The notes under the pieces were generated by a model. The model made no database searches and was not told where the DNA came from. It was given only the letters and a program-made list of their open reading frames with translations. A DNA stretch of 64,000 nt from assembly GCA_016617785.1 (NCBI GenBank), contig JADILM010000004.1, positions 930,001 to 994,000 of the forward strand, in the 5' to 3' direction. This document shows, piece by piece, positions 43,030 through 54,715 of the stretch (positions within the stretch are counted from its first letter, which is position 1; each line of letters opens with the position of its first letter). Position numbers and translations under genes: made by a program. The DNA comes from Sporobolomyces roseus. Its lineage: Eukaryota; Basidiomycota; Microbotryomycetes; Sporidiobolales; Sporidiobolaceae.

Positions 43030-43717
43030 ACGTCGACTTAGAAATGGTTTTCGTCGAGGAGAGGGGAAATGCGGAATTGGGTTTATCTAGATTGAGCGAT
43101 CGCTGTCTTTACGTTGGGAGAGGTGTACCAGTGGGTGCAAACAAAAGGTTACATGTCATCCTCGTTTCGGCGGTAGCGACAGTAGGATCAGAGGCGATGG
43201 GGAAGAGCGAAGACGGGAGGTGCTCCTCAGACCTGTTTCTCAGGCGCGGGAGTCCCCATCATGCTCTTCATTGTCGGCCGCTCAGTACGCGTCGCTGGTG
43301 TGATAGCTGTGCGGCAGAAAGGATGCGTCGTGATGTTCTAAGCGAGGAAACGGTTTCGAAGATGCGGTCTTGTGCGAGTTTTCGTTCTGCACACCTTCGG
43401 CCAGGTCTGTGGAAAGCGGGGCGAGCCTTACTTCTTCCTTGTGTTCTCGTCGGTCTGCATCTATATACTGTGCAAAAGTGCTTTGACTCGAAGTGTGCGA
43501 AGCATCGATTTTTGAAACTCGCTTGCTTTCTTTCGCACACTTCACTCAAATTCGATAGATCACAGAGCGACTCTCGCCACAAGTCTAGCATAATCATCAA
43601 TAACCCATTCTACCCTTCAAGCTAGCTCTGCCTGCTTTCCCTCCCTCTTTCCCTTCATCCTAACTTCCTCTTGCTTCCCATCTCCCTTTCTACAGGTTCT
43701 ACGACTACAGAGTCACC
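43030..43717. other. COX4-THP3 gap, one doubtful frame
   Basis: A + strand frame of 193 codons from 43044 and overlapping minus-strand frames are open, but composition and lack of motifs suggest chance. This nearly 700-base stretch probably holds the COX4 3' untranslated region and the THP3 promoter. Confidence 0.4.
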
Positions 43718-45593
43718 ATGGCAAGCAACGGATGGCCACCAGATCTCAAGTGCGTTGCTCTCCAGCTCTATCGCGCGGTTCTCTCGAAGCCAGACTGATG
43801 AGATCTCTCTCGCTCTTTCAGGACTTTCGTCAACGACACGTTTGCCAAATGCACCGATTCAAACAGAGCTGCAGTAGAAGCAGAACTCAAAGGAGCGATA
43901 TACAAGGCTTACGAACAGAAGACGCTATGGAATACAGATTGGAAATCGTTCAAACTCGAGAGGTGAGTACTCTCCGTGTTGACCTCCCTGAACCGGCAGG
44001 ATGAGAGTACTAATCTCTTCGCCTGTATACATAGCCTGAATCCGACAAAGAAGCGAAAGTAAGTCGATTCTCCCGCTCAATCTCGCTCGCGAGAACCAAA
44101 AATTGACCGTTCTCCCTGTCGACAGAACTTTCATTCCGTCGACTCCGGCTTCCTATGGAGTCATTCCACAGCACAGTGCAGAGGATCAAAGGCGAGAGAA
44201 GAGGGCGAAACGGTTCGAGGCTCAGAATGGTTCTCCTGCTTCTTCGAAAGCTGCGAGTTATGGGAGTGGAGGAAGGCTCGTTCAAGGGGGAGTACACTCT
44301 TATGGAGCTTACAGCGGCATCTCGACACCAGACTCGGAAGCAGTATACGATCCTGTGAGTTTACAGTCATTATTCGGGAACTTACCGGGATGCTAAATTG
44401 ACCTCGCCTGATCGAAATCTTCGACAGAACGTTATCGATTGGGATCAACACACTATCGTTGGATGTAGTACAAAGCTGGAGAAGCCATATTTACGATTGA
44501 CGACTGTAAGTCCACCATTTCGCTCGATTTCTCCTCCACGAATTGTTTCGCTCATTCTCATTGTGTTCGCTTTAGCTTCCTGATCCGACAACCATTCGAC
44601 CTCTACCAGTGCTACAGAAGACTCTCGATCTACTCAAGCGGAAATGGAAGGAGGAGTCTAACTACAACTACATTTGCGATCAATTCAAGAGTATGCGACA
44701 GGATCTGATCGTGCGTTGTTTCTTCTCACTGCTTCTTCCGCATCGCCAAGATGAAGACTAACATCTGCGTCGTCGAACAGGTCCAACGGATAACAAACGA
44801 CTTTACTGTACAGGTTTACGAGATTCATGCTCGAATCGCTCTCGAAAAAGTAGGTCCGAATTTGATCGCGCTTTGTGCCTCACTTACTTACTTCTCTCGT
44901 TCATCAGGGCGATATGGGAGAGTTCAATCAATGTCAATCTCGACTGCGGCATCTCTACCAACAAGGCTTGCACGGTCACCCGATGGAGTTCCTCAGTTAC
45001 CGAATTCTCTACCTCCTCTTCTCTCGAAATCGTGCTGGTAGGTTCTTCTCATGTTATCTACCGTGAACACAATGCTCATCGATGCTTGACGTTGACAGAG
45101 CTCAACAACACTCTCGCTGAACTAACACCGGATCAGAAACTCGACGAATCCGTTTCTCACTCTCTGGCCGTTCGGCTCGCTGTCTCACAAGGCAACTATA
45201 CTCGTTTCTTCCGCCTCTTCAATGCCGCTCCCAAGATGAGCGGATATGTCATGGATTCTTTCGTCGCTCGAGAAAGGGTCACTGCTCTCGTAACGATGTG
45301 TAAAGCGTTCGTCAACCTTTTTCTTTCTCGTCTATTTCGACTAGACTGATCCTTGTGTCCGAGTCGATAGGTACGCTCAAGGTGTTCCAATTTCTCTAAT
45401 CACTTCTCAACTCAGTTTCGATTCGGACGAAGAATCTCTCGCTTTCCTCACCGCTCATCATGCCGCCTCTCTCAAGCCTGCTGCTCCTTCGACTCCTCTC
45501 GGCGATCAACAACTCGACTGTAAGAAGGCTCTGGGGCCGTTAGGAGAAGATCTCGGTAATATGCAGAAAGCGGATCTCAAGGGACAGATCTGA
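43718..45593 (+). CDS. THP3: Thp3/LENG8-like SAC3-GANP domain protein
   Basis: Predicted nuclear PCI-type protein; yeast Thp3 partners Csn12 in transcription elongation and mRNA processing. MASNGWPPDLK is joined to TFVNDTFAKCTDSNRAAVEA. A 24-nt micro-exon (44035-44058) adds LNPTKKRK, which looks like a nuclear signal. The SAC3/GANP region has YNYICDQFKSMRQDLI, VQRITNDFTVQVYEIHARIA, GDMGEFNQCQSRLRHLY and HPMEFLSYRILYLLFSRN. YTRFFRLFNAAPKMSGYVMD and VPISLITSQLSFDS follow, and the end is MQKADLKGQI. About ten introns are present. It is the last gene of the + strand run and converges on the ferric-reductase-like gene. The SAC3/GANP family is clear, and the Thp3/LENG8 branch is the best match. Confidence 0.88.
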
Positions 45594-45963
45594 AGAGTAA
45601 GAGTAACCATTTTCCTTTTCATCGTCCTCTCCCCTCTCGTTCCCCTTTCCTCGCATCATTCCTCGTCCCTCTCTCTCTCTCGTTCTCTCTTTTGTATCCT
45701 CCTCTCTGTCCATTTCCTTCGCATCTCGTTATTTCGTCAAGATACCCAAGTCGCTCTCGTATCCTCCCATCTTCCGGAAAGTCGCCTACTTCGAAGGAGG
45801 AACGAAGGAGGGACGAAGCATCTACTCCAACGAGTCGTCTTTGTCAAGGAGGAATTACCGGTAGTAGCTCTCTGATTTAGTTCTCTTTCTCGCAATGATA
45901 CCATTCATGAACAAGTACAGATTGATATTGTATATCGAGCAGAGTACTACCAACCATAACTTT
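45594..45963. other. Gap between convergent THP3 and ferric-reductase-like genes
   Basis: About 370 bases, with CT-rich sequence after THP3 and an A/T-richer part near 45910-45940. No gene is seen. Confidence 0.45.
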
Positions 45964-48229
45964 CTACATGCAGCATCTAAACTCTCGTCGATGTGAAGTC
46001 AGCCTCAAATTCCAGAAGAAAAGAAAACGGATATCTCGACTCACGACATTCAATCTATGTTCCCCTCTCAACACCCTCGACGGTTCATTGATATCGGAAC
46101 AAGTTCGACCGACTTCGTTGACGAGCTGAGAAGGACCGCAGGATGCAGCAGCGACTGAACCGGAGAAAGAAGTTTCTGCGACGACTTTCTCGAGGATGTC
46201 GCGAGGTCGACACCGTCCGAGAATGAGAGGGAGGACGATCGAGGGTATAGGTACAGATTTGGGTATCAGGGTGAGAGAGGAGTCGGAGATGGGTATCGGT
46301 AGGGGTTGGGAATCGGTCGGAGAGGTAGGGAGGTAGGAAAAGGTTGTTGTATCGCTGGACGTCGAACTCCGACGATCGGGATTAATACTTTCGAGGTAGG
46401 TGTTGGGTAGCTTGAACATCTTGTCGGAGGTCGAGGGGAGACATGCCGTCGAAGGAGAAGGAAAGGAAACGGGGGGAGATGGTGCAGAGAGGTGGGAATC
46501 TGTGACTATCGACTTCGGGGAAGGCTGGAGTCTCGTCACGTAGATCTGAAGTTCGAGGAATCCGGGAGGAGCGTAGTGGATCGCCTGTCGAAGCTCGTCG
46601 CCGATTGATTCGACTTCTGAGCTCGACCTCACACTCCAGACAAACGTGAGACGCTTCGTCGTCAACGGCTTGCTTCCTCCGAGGTAGGAAGAGCGTGCTC
46701 GCCGAACGAGATCGATCAGGAAGGGCAGCGCAAAAGTCACTCCTGTACCTCCAACGATGAGGAGGACTGATTCGTATTGATGTAACCGAAGCTTGTGACC
46801 GTAAGGACCTTCGCTGAAGACGGGAGAGATTCGTATTGACGTCGACGCCTCCTCCTCCATTGATTCGTTATTCGGCTTCTCCAGCTCGAGCTGTGCTTTC
46901 TCCTTGAGCTTGAGAGTGAACCCTTTGTGAACTCGCACTACGAATTGCTGCACTGATTTGTCGGGTTTCGGCTCACCTTCGAGGTAGGTGATAGGAAGAA
47001 ACGTCGATGCAACTGTTCGAGAAAATCAGTGCTGGATTCGAAGAACCGGTTCAGATGCGACTCACTAGAGAAAGGGTGACCTCCGGCGTCGAGCAAAGGC
47101 GCATGGAGATATGCGTGTTGTCCAGGATACCAGCTTCTTCCACTCTCGATCTTGACCTTGAGGGTATCTTGGGCGAGAATCTCGACTGTCGCGGTAGCTC
47201 CCGTCTTCCTCGATCCGAAAGCGAAGTAGCAGACGCTTAATAAACGAATGAGGCGATCCGAGGAGTAGATGACCGCTCCAGCGATGATGTAGGGAGCGAC
47301 TTCAGGTCGGTGGAGGGACAGGCAGATGAGGGAAAGTGCGAAGGCGCAGAGGTGTGAGAAGATGAAGAATCGGTAGAATCGGATCCGGATGGCTTTGATC
47401 GAGAGAACGGCCATAGAGAGCCATAGGATCGCTCCAGCGAGACCCCAAGCCTGATTATAAAGCGCTCGAGTCAGTGACGAGCGAAAAGACAGTCGAATTG
47501 AGCTCACTTGGTACGAAAGCTTGAAATCGATTTTTGGTTCAGCCGTATAAGCTCTTCCAATAATATGTAATCCAACAAGGAATAGCACATTCCTTCCCAT
47601 CCACCGATGCAGTGCGATCAGAGTTGACGAGCTATACAGCCAAAGTCAGTCGACAGTCATGGTGAGGATCTGGAATCGAGACGAACTCACTGTAGACCTG
47701 TCAGCCAGCTGACTACAGCGAGCTCCCTCGATGCGAGACCCACCAGAAGAGGAATATGGGCGAAAGAGAGCCTCGCAGCGTGATGAGCTGTATAGTCCCA
47801 TTTATTGAGCGCTCCACTGAAGCACAACGAGAAAGTGAGCACGAAGTAGGCCAGCAACACCGACTAGATAACAAGCGAGTCAGCGTAAAGCACAGTCAAT
47901 CATAGACAATTGAAACTTACAGCTTGGCCTGCGCTTCCTACTCCCAACAACTCGAGCGTGTAAGACCGTCGATAACTAATTTTTCGGTAAATTGCGAGCA
48001 GTCCTTGCATTTTGAAGCTTTCCAATCGCGCTGTGTCCACCTCAACTCCTCCTTTCTTCTTCGAATGTCGCCGACTGAGTCTGGCGTAGAGGTACCGAGA
48101 TAGAGAGTTGAGGGATCCGAGAATCAGGAGGAAAAAGAAGGCGCCAGCGTAAAAGAAGTATTGGACTTTCTCGTTGTACCATTGTAGGTATGCTAGCTCG
48201 TCGTGGGTGTATATTGGAGCGTTACCCAT
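45964..48229 (-). CDS. Ferric reductase / NADPH oxidase-like transmembrane protein
   Basis: Predicted flavocytochrome that moves electrons from NADPH through FAD and two hemes across a membrane, usually to reduce Fe(III) or Cu(II). MGNAPIYTHDELAYLQWYNE precedes a first span (FFYAGAFFFLLIL). Heme-binding His occur in WDYTAHHAARLSFAHIPLLV and LHRWMGRNVLFLVGLHIIGR. The FAD site is SWYPGQHAYLHAP with GGHPFSS. The NADPH side has FSEGPYGHKL, LLIVGGTGVTFALPFL and LTFVWSVRSS. A long Ser/Pro-rich insertion lies within the NADPH-binding half (about 46210-46520). The short last exon (ending FRCCM) is tentative, and the usual aromatic C-terminal motif was not found. It is divergent from the NmrA-like gene. 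The family is sure; the substrate is unknown. Confidence 0.87.
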
Positions 48230-48716
48230 AGTAGAGGTGGATGGAAGAGAACTGCAGCAACTCCATCAGAAGATTCGGACGAGGACTGAACGTACGAGAA
48301 GAGTGGGTCGTTTTCTTTTTCTCGGGCTAAATGAAGGGATCTACACAAGTTGTAGTCGATCACTTCTAGTGAAAGCGTAGTGAGCACTCTGGTAGAAGTC
48401 AGCATTCGATTGTAAGTCGAACCATGAAAAGTTTGCGCTCGTTCTCGCTTGGTTCTCTCACCTTCGCAACTCAAATCAAATTCAAATATCAAGCTTCCTT
48501 TGCTCCCATGCCTGATGTCAGTTCGCTCTCCCCAACTGAAGCTGATTGTCGTCGCAGTAAGTATGGCGTTTCCGTTTGGACGGAGGTTACGGCGGAGGAA
48601 ATTCAGTCGACACGCGGATTCGATTGCTGATTCACGATTGATCAGCTTTCGCGTCTCTATCCCACTTCTGTCTCTCTTTTACACTCTCGCTCTCTCTGCT
48701 TCCTTTCATATCGACA
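48230..48716. promoter_or_regulatory. Divergent promoter region, ferric-reductase-like and NmrA-like genes
   Basis: About 490 bases. A CT-rich leader (48650-48710) precedes the NmrA-like start. No iron-responsive GATA-type cluster is obvious by eye. Confidence 0.4.
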
Positions 48717-50008
48717 ATGTCACCGAAGCTCGTCACTGTGGTTGGCGCAACGGGAAATCAGGGTTCAGGAGTCGTCGCTGCTCTCCTCTCGAATCCCGAC
48801 TTCAAAGTCCGTGCAATCACGACCGATCCTCAATCGACAAGAGCAAAACAACTTCTCGACAAATACTCGGAGGAAACGAAACAAGGTGGATTCGAACTCG
48901 TCAAAGCGAATTTGAACGATAAGAGCTCGTTGGAGACCGCTTTGAATGGATCGTATGGCTTGTTCGCATCTTTCGGACCTGGAGCGACTCCCAAGAATGG
49001 CGAAGAGGGAGAGGAAGTCAAACAAGGGAAGAATCTCGTCGACGCTGCAAAAGTAAGTTCCGTCAAAACGTCCGTCTCTGTTTTCTAGCTCTCGTGCTGA
49101 TTGTCAGTTCTTCGTAGGTCGCTGGCATCAAACATTTCGTCTACAGCTCTCTCGGAAGCGTCAAGGAGCAAAGTCAAGGAAAGTTGACCGAGATTCATCA
49201 CCACGAGTCGAAGGTCGCTGTCGAGAGATACGCAAAGGAGAACCTGTCAAGTGTCAGCGCCATCCTTCCAGGTAAGTATTCTCTCCGTATACTACCGGCG
49301 TACGATAGCTGACCAGAAGTTCCCTGTCGTAGCCGCATTCTTCTCGAATCTCGCGGGAAGAGGATGGACTCGCAGAGGAGGTAAGCTTTCAACCTCAGCT
49401 CTCGCTCCTGAGTCGAGCTGACCTTGACTCACCATGTAGACGACGGGGTTGCTGTTTTCTGCGCACCTTTCGGCTCGAACGTTCGCCTCGCGTGGACCGA
49501 CGATCAAAACGACGTCGGAACTTTCGCTCGTGGTACATTCCCATCTTTCCTTCTCCTGTATCGAGCTCAACGAGCTCATATCAAATTCATCTACAGCCAT
49601 CTTCGAGAAAGGCCCTGAAGCGATGAAAGGGAAATCCTTCGTCTGCGCTTCTGGACCCGAATCAGTACCGGAAGTCGCCCAGGAATACGCAAAGCTCACT
49701 GGTGAAAAGGTGTCGGTTGAGCCTCTATCAGTGAAAGACGGAGCTACCTTGACAGCTCGCGATATGAAGGTCGACGAGTCCGTAGGGAAAGAATTGACAG
49801 ATGTCTTCGGGTGAGCTTTTTCGCTCCTACATCTCTCGGGCTTGCGAGACTCACCGGATTTTGTTATAGGTGGTACAACCAGATATACGATAATCTCCCA
49901 AAAGATGCTCTTGACGGACTGCACGCCGGGATCTACGAAGAATTAGGTGTTGCGGCTTCGACTTTCGAGCAATTCCTCGCGAGGTCGGAATGGAGAGTCA
50001 AGCAGTGA
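48717..50008 (+). CDS. NmrA-like NAD(P)-binding protein
   Basis: Member of the NmrA-like branch of atypical short-chain dehydrogenases, often redox sensors rather than enzymes. MSPKLVTVVGATGNQGSGVV holds the GxxGxxG dinucleotide motif, followed by KVRAITTDPQSTRAK. VAGIKHFVYSSLGSVKEQS and HHHESKVAVERYAKENL match the family, with no classical YxxxK pair evident. AILP joins to AAFFSNLAGRGW, and the C-terminus reads YEELGVAASTFEQFLARSEW. Five introns are seen. It diverges from the ferric-reductase-like gene and converges on the O-fucosyltransferase-like gene, with only about 100 bases between stops. The target is unknown. Confidence 0.88.
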
Positions 50009-50105
50009 ACATGGGAAACAACTCGATACCTTGTCTCTAGTGTGAATAGTTTGGTTACAGCAGTCAATGAATTGTACAGCGTTTCTCGACCTCGATTTAA
50101 TCTGC

Positions 50106-52007
50106 CTATAGACCGACAATCACGCTCGCTCCACCGTTCCAGCTCTCTATCCTCCTTTCTGCGAGATACGTGAACGTCGACATCTTGGTTCTGTATTCGA
50201 CAGAGACGGTGAGCTGCATTCCTAGAAGAGAGCGGAATCGACTCACCCGACTAAACCGACTGCTCGACTAAGTATAGCACTATCGAGCACTCCCGGATAC
50301 CATCCACCGTACTTCTTCCTCGTCTCGAGCTTGCCGTGATCAATGAGCCTCCACCTCAAGGTCGACAATTTCGTCAACAAAACCGGATCGGTCGAATCGG
50401 TCGCGAGAAGGACAGGCAATCGAGTAACGTCGAATCCTTCGAGTATAGGGAGAGTAGCGAGAGTAGTGTGAAGTTGATCCAGTCCTTTCGAATAGGTGTC
50501 TTTGATTCGAGAGGTTTCGTTCGACGTTCGCCCGAGAGTGAGGAAGTCGCCTTGTCGGAGATGAATTACGATGAATGGTTGACTGGCGTCGCCTATGAGA
50601 GCCTCGAGCATCTCGTCGACGATGTGATCGATCCGGGGAGTGAAACGCAAGAACTGCCCGACGTTGTTCCACACAGGGCCATCTCTGCGAAGTTCCTCGA
50701 TATCGACACTTTGGTCCACTTGTCCCTCGACGAACTTGACAGTTGAAGCGTAGAAGAGATTCTGGAAGCAGAGGAGATGTCGGTCTGGGAGAGGAGGCGA
50801 CTTTTCGATCGATCCGAACCATGAGTTGACCTTGCTCATCAACCATTCCGTATTGTTCCCCGAATTGAGAACGTCGATCCCCGCGAATGTGATTGAAGTT
50901 TCGACGAAGTACTTGCTCTGGAGTTGCTCCGGGAATGGCCAGAACCAGGTCTGCGTGTTGTAGAGAGCGAGAGGATTATTCGACCACGTCGAGTGACCCC
51001 AACAAGCCAATTCCCCCTTCTCCGTCGATGCAGACGAGTTTGTAGTCATGACATCTCGCCATTCCGCCATTGCTACTTGTGACTGTGTCGAGAAGTAGTC
51101 GAGATCGAAGAACTCGGAGTAGCGAGCGAATTCACCCTCGTCGTGAGCAGGGTTCAAGTCGGGACTGCACACAGGAGTTTGCGTGTCAGCGAAGAAAGGG
51201 TAGAGAAGTATCCTTGAGCTACGCACATCAACGCTTCTCGATCGAGTCTCTGTGCGATGTGAACTAGCTTGAACAAGGAAACGAGTTGATTCGCTGCGAA
51301 CAGAGGCAATGAGCTCTTTCTGACAAGTCCATTCAAGAAGAAACTCACTCAATCCTCCATATGGGAAGCCGGTGACATATGCGAGATCTTTGCGGAGGTT
51401 CTGTCGAAAGTTTGGTTGAGGAGCATCGAAATGGAGGATCTGCAGAGAGGACGTACATCATCAGTAACGACACCTCGAGAGTGCAGAATGCGAGGCTCAC
51501 CTTCTTCTTGATCGGTTTCGACGGCATCTTACGAGACAATTTTCGAATCATCTCCCTCCACCTAGCGTAGTCGTTCTCTCGGGATACGACGACCAAGGTG
51601 AGGAGAGCGAAGACGATGAGTGAGAATATCGTTCTTTCTAATGTACGACCACTCACGCCCTGCCATATTCACTACGAGTCAGAAAGCGAGGCCTTGCTGG
51701 AATTAGAGAGAGAGAGGGGGAGAGAGAGAGAGCTTACGCAAGTCCTAGCCTCCTCCCGTGTCCTTTTCCCCTTGCCTCTCCCTTTCTCCCTCCCTTCACT
51801 AGTTGTTGGACCTAATAGGAGATCAGTCGAATATGCCGAACGTGGAGATTGGGTGACTGAATCGGGAGGACTGTCAAGCCTTGCGTTGAGAGCGAGATGG
51901 TCAGAAACTGCGAGAGCCGTGTATTCTGCTTCGCTCATAGGCATCTTGACGAGAGTGTGAAGTATAGAAGAGGGAGAAGGAACCAAAGCACTCTCCATCC
52001 AGCCCAT
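50106..52007 (-). CDS. O-fucosyltransferase-family protein, type II membrane
   Basis: Predicted Golgi glycosyltransferase of the GDP-fucose protein O-fucosyltransferase family. A cytosolic N-terminus (MGWMESALVPS) is followed by one membrane span, TIFSLIVFALLTLVVVS. Then come FPYGGLS joined to NQLVSLFKLVHIAQ, the long exon with LLCFQNLFYASTVKF, and the signature FIVIHLRQGDFL. WYPGVLDSAILSRAVGLVG is spliced across the last intron to GTKMSTFTYLAERRIESWNG, the expected family ending, with the stop at 50106. Six or so introns are present. An alternative start is the Met at MSEAEYTALAV, 24 codons in. It is divergent from the gene at 52412. The family is likely; acceptor protein and sugar are not known. 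Confidence 0.82.
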
Positions 52008-52411
52008 AACGAATGACTCTCAGAGTCGTTCGAAACATGGATAGAGAGGAATGTGGAAATGAAAAAGGAGAGCTCCGAAATGGAGGAATTGAGAGGGTCC
52101 GCAATTAGCGAGAATGTCAAGCGGACGGAGAGAGTAGCACTACAGCAGTGCTTGGAAAGCGAGTTTGATGAGAGACAAGGGAGACGTAGGAAGGAGAAGG
52201 GAAAACCCGAAGGAAACGAACGTCAACGAATCTCTCCCTCCAACGATTGAACGCTTAACGACAATAAATCAGTACGACTACTTCAAGATCATGCAACCAC
52301 GATAGATACACCCAGCGAAGACGTAACCACTTCAAGCACCTCCTTTCATCTCCTTTTACCCCATACTCCCTGTCCTCTCATCTCCTCGTAGTCGGCTCAC
52401 CCTAGAGTGGA
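52008..52411. promoter_or_regulatory. Divergent promoter region
   Basis: About 400 bases between the O-fucosyltransferase-like and coiled-coil genes. The stretch nearer 52320-52390 is pyrimidine-rich leader. No specific element is recognised. Confidence 0.4.
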
Positions 52412-54351
52412 ATGAACTTCTTCCGTCGTCCTGCTCCACCGAAACTCAGGGAACCAGCGACAGATCCTCCACCGGCTTCAGCTCGCCAGGAGAAGGAGAG
52501 GAATTGGTTATCCACCGTTTCAAGGAGGAGGGAGACTAGCACCGGCGACAGAGAGGCTTCACGGCGGCGGGAACATAGTGAGAAGAGCTTGGAAGGAGGG
52601 GACAGAGGTGGAAATAACAAAGGAGTTGGGAATGGATGGTTAGGGACTCAGTCAACCGAAGGACAACCTCAGAGCTCACAAGCTTCCGTCAGGAGTAAGA
52701 AGAGCTTCTTCCGATCGAAAGGAGTACAAAGGTCTGAGACTCTTCGCTCAAATCCTTCGACAACTTCTTCTCCCGCTTCGACAACAACTCCAGTCTTCTC
52801 CCCTTCCTTCTCCCCTACTCTCACGGCATCGACAGAACACGAACCTTCCCCATCAACCTCTACTGCTACGGGCACCCTCGCTAGCCGTCTTCAGGAGCTC
52901 GCAGTAGCGAATGCAGACGGTCTCCTCGATGAATCCGAGTATCGAATTCTGCGGCAGCAGCTGTTTGCGAACCATACAAAGGGAGATGGCGGGCAGAAGC
53001 AGGTCGAGATCAACACCGTCAAGCTGAGCGAGGGTTCTCTAGCAGTACCGAGGCTGAATGGAGCGCCGAGATCAGCTCGTGAGTCCCTCGTTTTCCCTTT
53101 GTTTCGTACAATCGTCTGATGCAAACGTATATCTATCCATCTATCCCAGCTGCATCAACGACAAGCTTCAACGCCGATAGCGTCACAAAATCGCCGACTT
53201 CACCACCTCGAACTCGACTCACTGCACCTTCTTCAGCATCTTCGCGAGCCCCTTCCATCGTGTCAACCCAATCCAAACGTCATTCTATTCTACCTTCTCT
53301 CTTTCGTCGTGAGCCATCCTCGACCTCGCGACTCGAGGAAGACTGGGACGTTGTCACTCCTCCTCTCGCCTCACCACTCGACAATGAACTTTCCACCCCT
53401 CCCCTCGCATCCGACAACCACCGTACCTTCTCAGATCGCTCCTCTCGCACCGCTCTATCACCGCCGACCTCTCCAATTCGTACTCGCTCGATTCGAAATC
53501 ATCCTGGATTAGCGAGTTCAGCTATGGATTCGAGATCTTCCTCCTATTTCGCTGGAAGCTCTAGATCATCGAACGGTCGCAGCTTCGGAGGAGGAGCAGA
53601 GAGCGTGTTCTCCGATAGCAAGAGTAACGGCAACGCTCCTCGTTCACCAACTTCGCTTCGTACTCGACATTACAATGATGGAGGAGGCACGAGCATGTAC
53701 TCTCACGGCTTCTCATCGAATCACTCCCACGATCGTAGCAGTGGAGTTGAGACTCTGCTATCCCACTCGCTACCTCCGATTACTTCTTCGACAGATCCGC
53801 TGTTGTTCGCTGCGACATATCGAGAACCTACGGTGAAGGAACTGGAACAAGAGATCAAAGAGATTGAGGCAGAGTGGAAACGGATGAGGGAGAGCTGGAA
53901 GGATATCGTCCAACAGCGAGTCGATGCGTGGGAGAAGCAGGTTGGAGGGAACGTTGCTGCAAAGGCTAGGGAAGCGGCTGCACTGGAATCGCACGAAGCA
54001 GGAAGGGTAATCACATTCAACGGAGAAGGAGGGCAAACGAGCAAAGTTGGTCACGAGAAGAAAGGGGCGTTCAAGAGAGCATCTTTCTTACCGTCCCGTT
54101 CAACAACGCCTCCATCCATCGTCGCAACTGCTTCTCTCCCATCTTTCCTGCTCTCACCTTCTCGTCCAATACCACCCGACTTCATCGCCAATCTCCCTCC
54201 TCATCTACTCGAGCCGACGAGAACACTTCAAACATCGATTGGTGAGATCCTTGATCGACAACAACGGACAGAGGAAAAGTACGAGAGACGGTTGGAGTTC
54301 TTGCGAGCCAAAGAGAGGGGTGCAAGGATCAAGCAGGGGTTACTGAAGTGA
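52412..54351 (+). CDS. Unrecognised Ser-rich protein with coiled coil
   Basis: I do not recognise a named family. MNFFRRPAPPKLREP opens a disordered basic and Ser-rich region. A short folded motif, LASRLQELAVANADGLLDES then EYRILRQQLF, resembles a helix-turn-helix segment I recall in uncharacterised proteins of other basidiomycetes. An intron (donor near 53080, acceptor near 53149) leads to a second Ser/Pro/Thr-rich region. A strongly predicted coiled coil follows (TVKELEQEIKEIEAEWKRMR), then IPPDFIANLPPHLLEPTRTL and a second charged helix ending RARIKQGLLK-like. No membrane span or catalytic motif is visible. The gene is real by length, intron and composition; the function is unknown. Confidence 0.7.
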
Positions 54352-54715
54352 GCGAAACGAGGGCAGAGTTTTTATTTGTGAAGTTTTTATTTATTGTTGT
54401 TATAAACATTTTTCTACCTGCAATATCCTTCTCGCTTCTACTTCGATTGTTTAGCAACAGCGTCGTCGAAGTCGAAGGCGAAAGCGGAAGTTGAGATTGT
54501 CCAGTTTTGAAAGAAGGAGGGAGTTTCTTACCTCCACAACAACAAACGACCTTCGAACGACACAGGCATCGACCGCTTGAAGTTACCAATATCATCTACG
54601 CCAGTACAGAGCGTGGACTCAACGGGAGCCAACCCTTTCTGAACTCAGTTTCCCTTCATCTTTCACGACTGACCTCCACCTCCACAACTTGACTCGGAGA
54701 CGAAGGTGATAAGAG
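54352..54715. other. Gap before the C2H2 regulator, no supported gene
   Basis: Just after the stop lies an A/T-rich stretch (54370-54415) likely to carry polyadenylation signals. The rest is leader and promoter sequence of the next gene. Confidence 0.5.

Noticed and set aside
43044..43625. 193-codon + strand frame after COX4
   Set aside because: Overlapping frames are open on the other strand, composition is not protein-like and no family is seen; kept only as a doubtful note in the gap entry.
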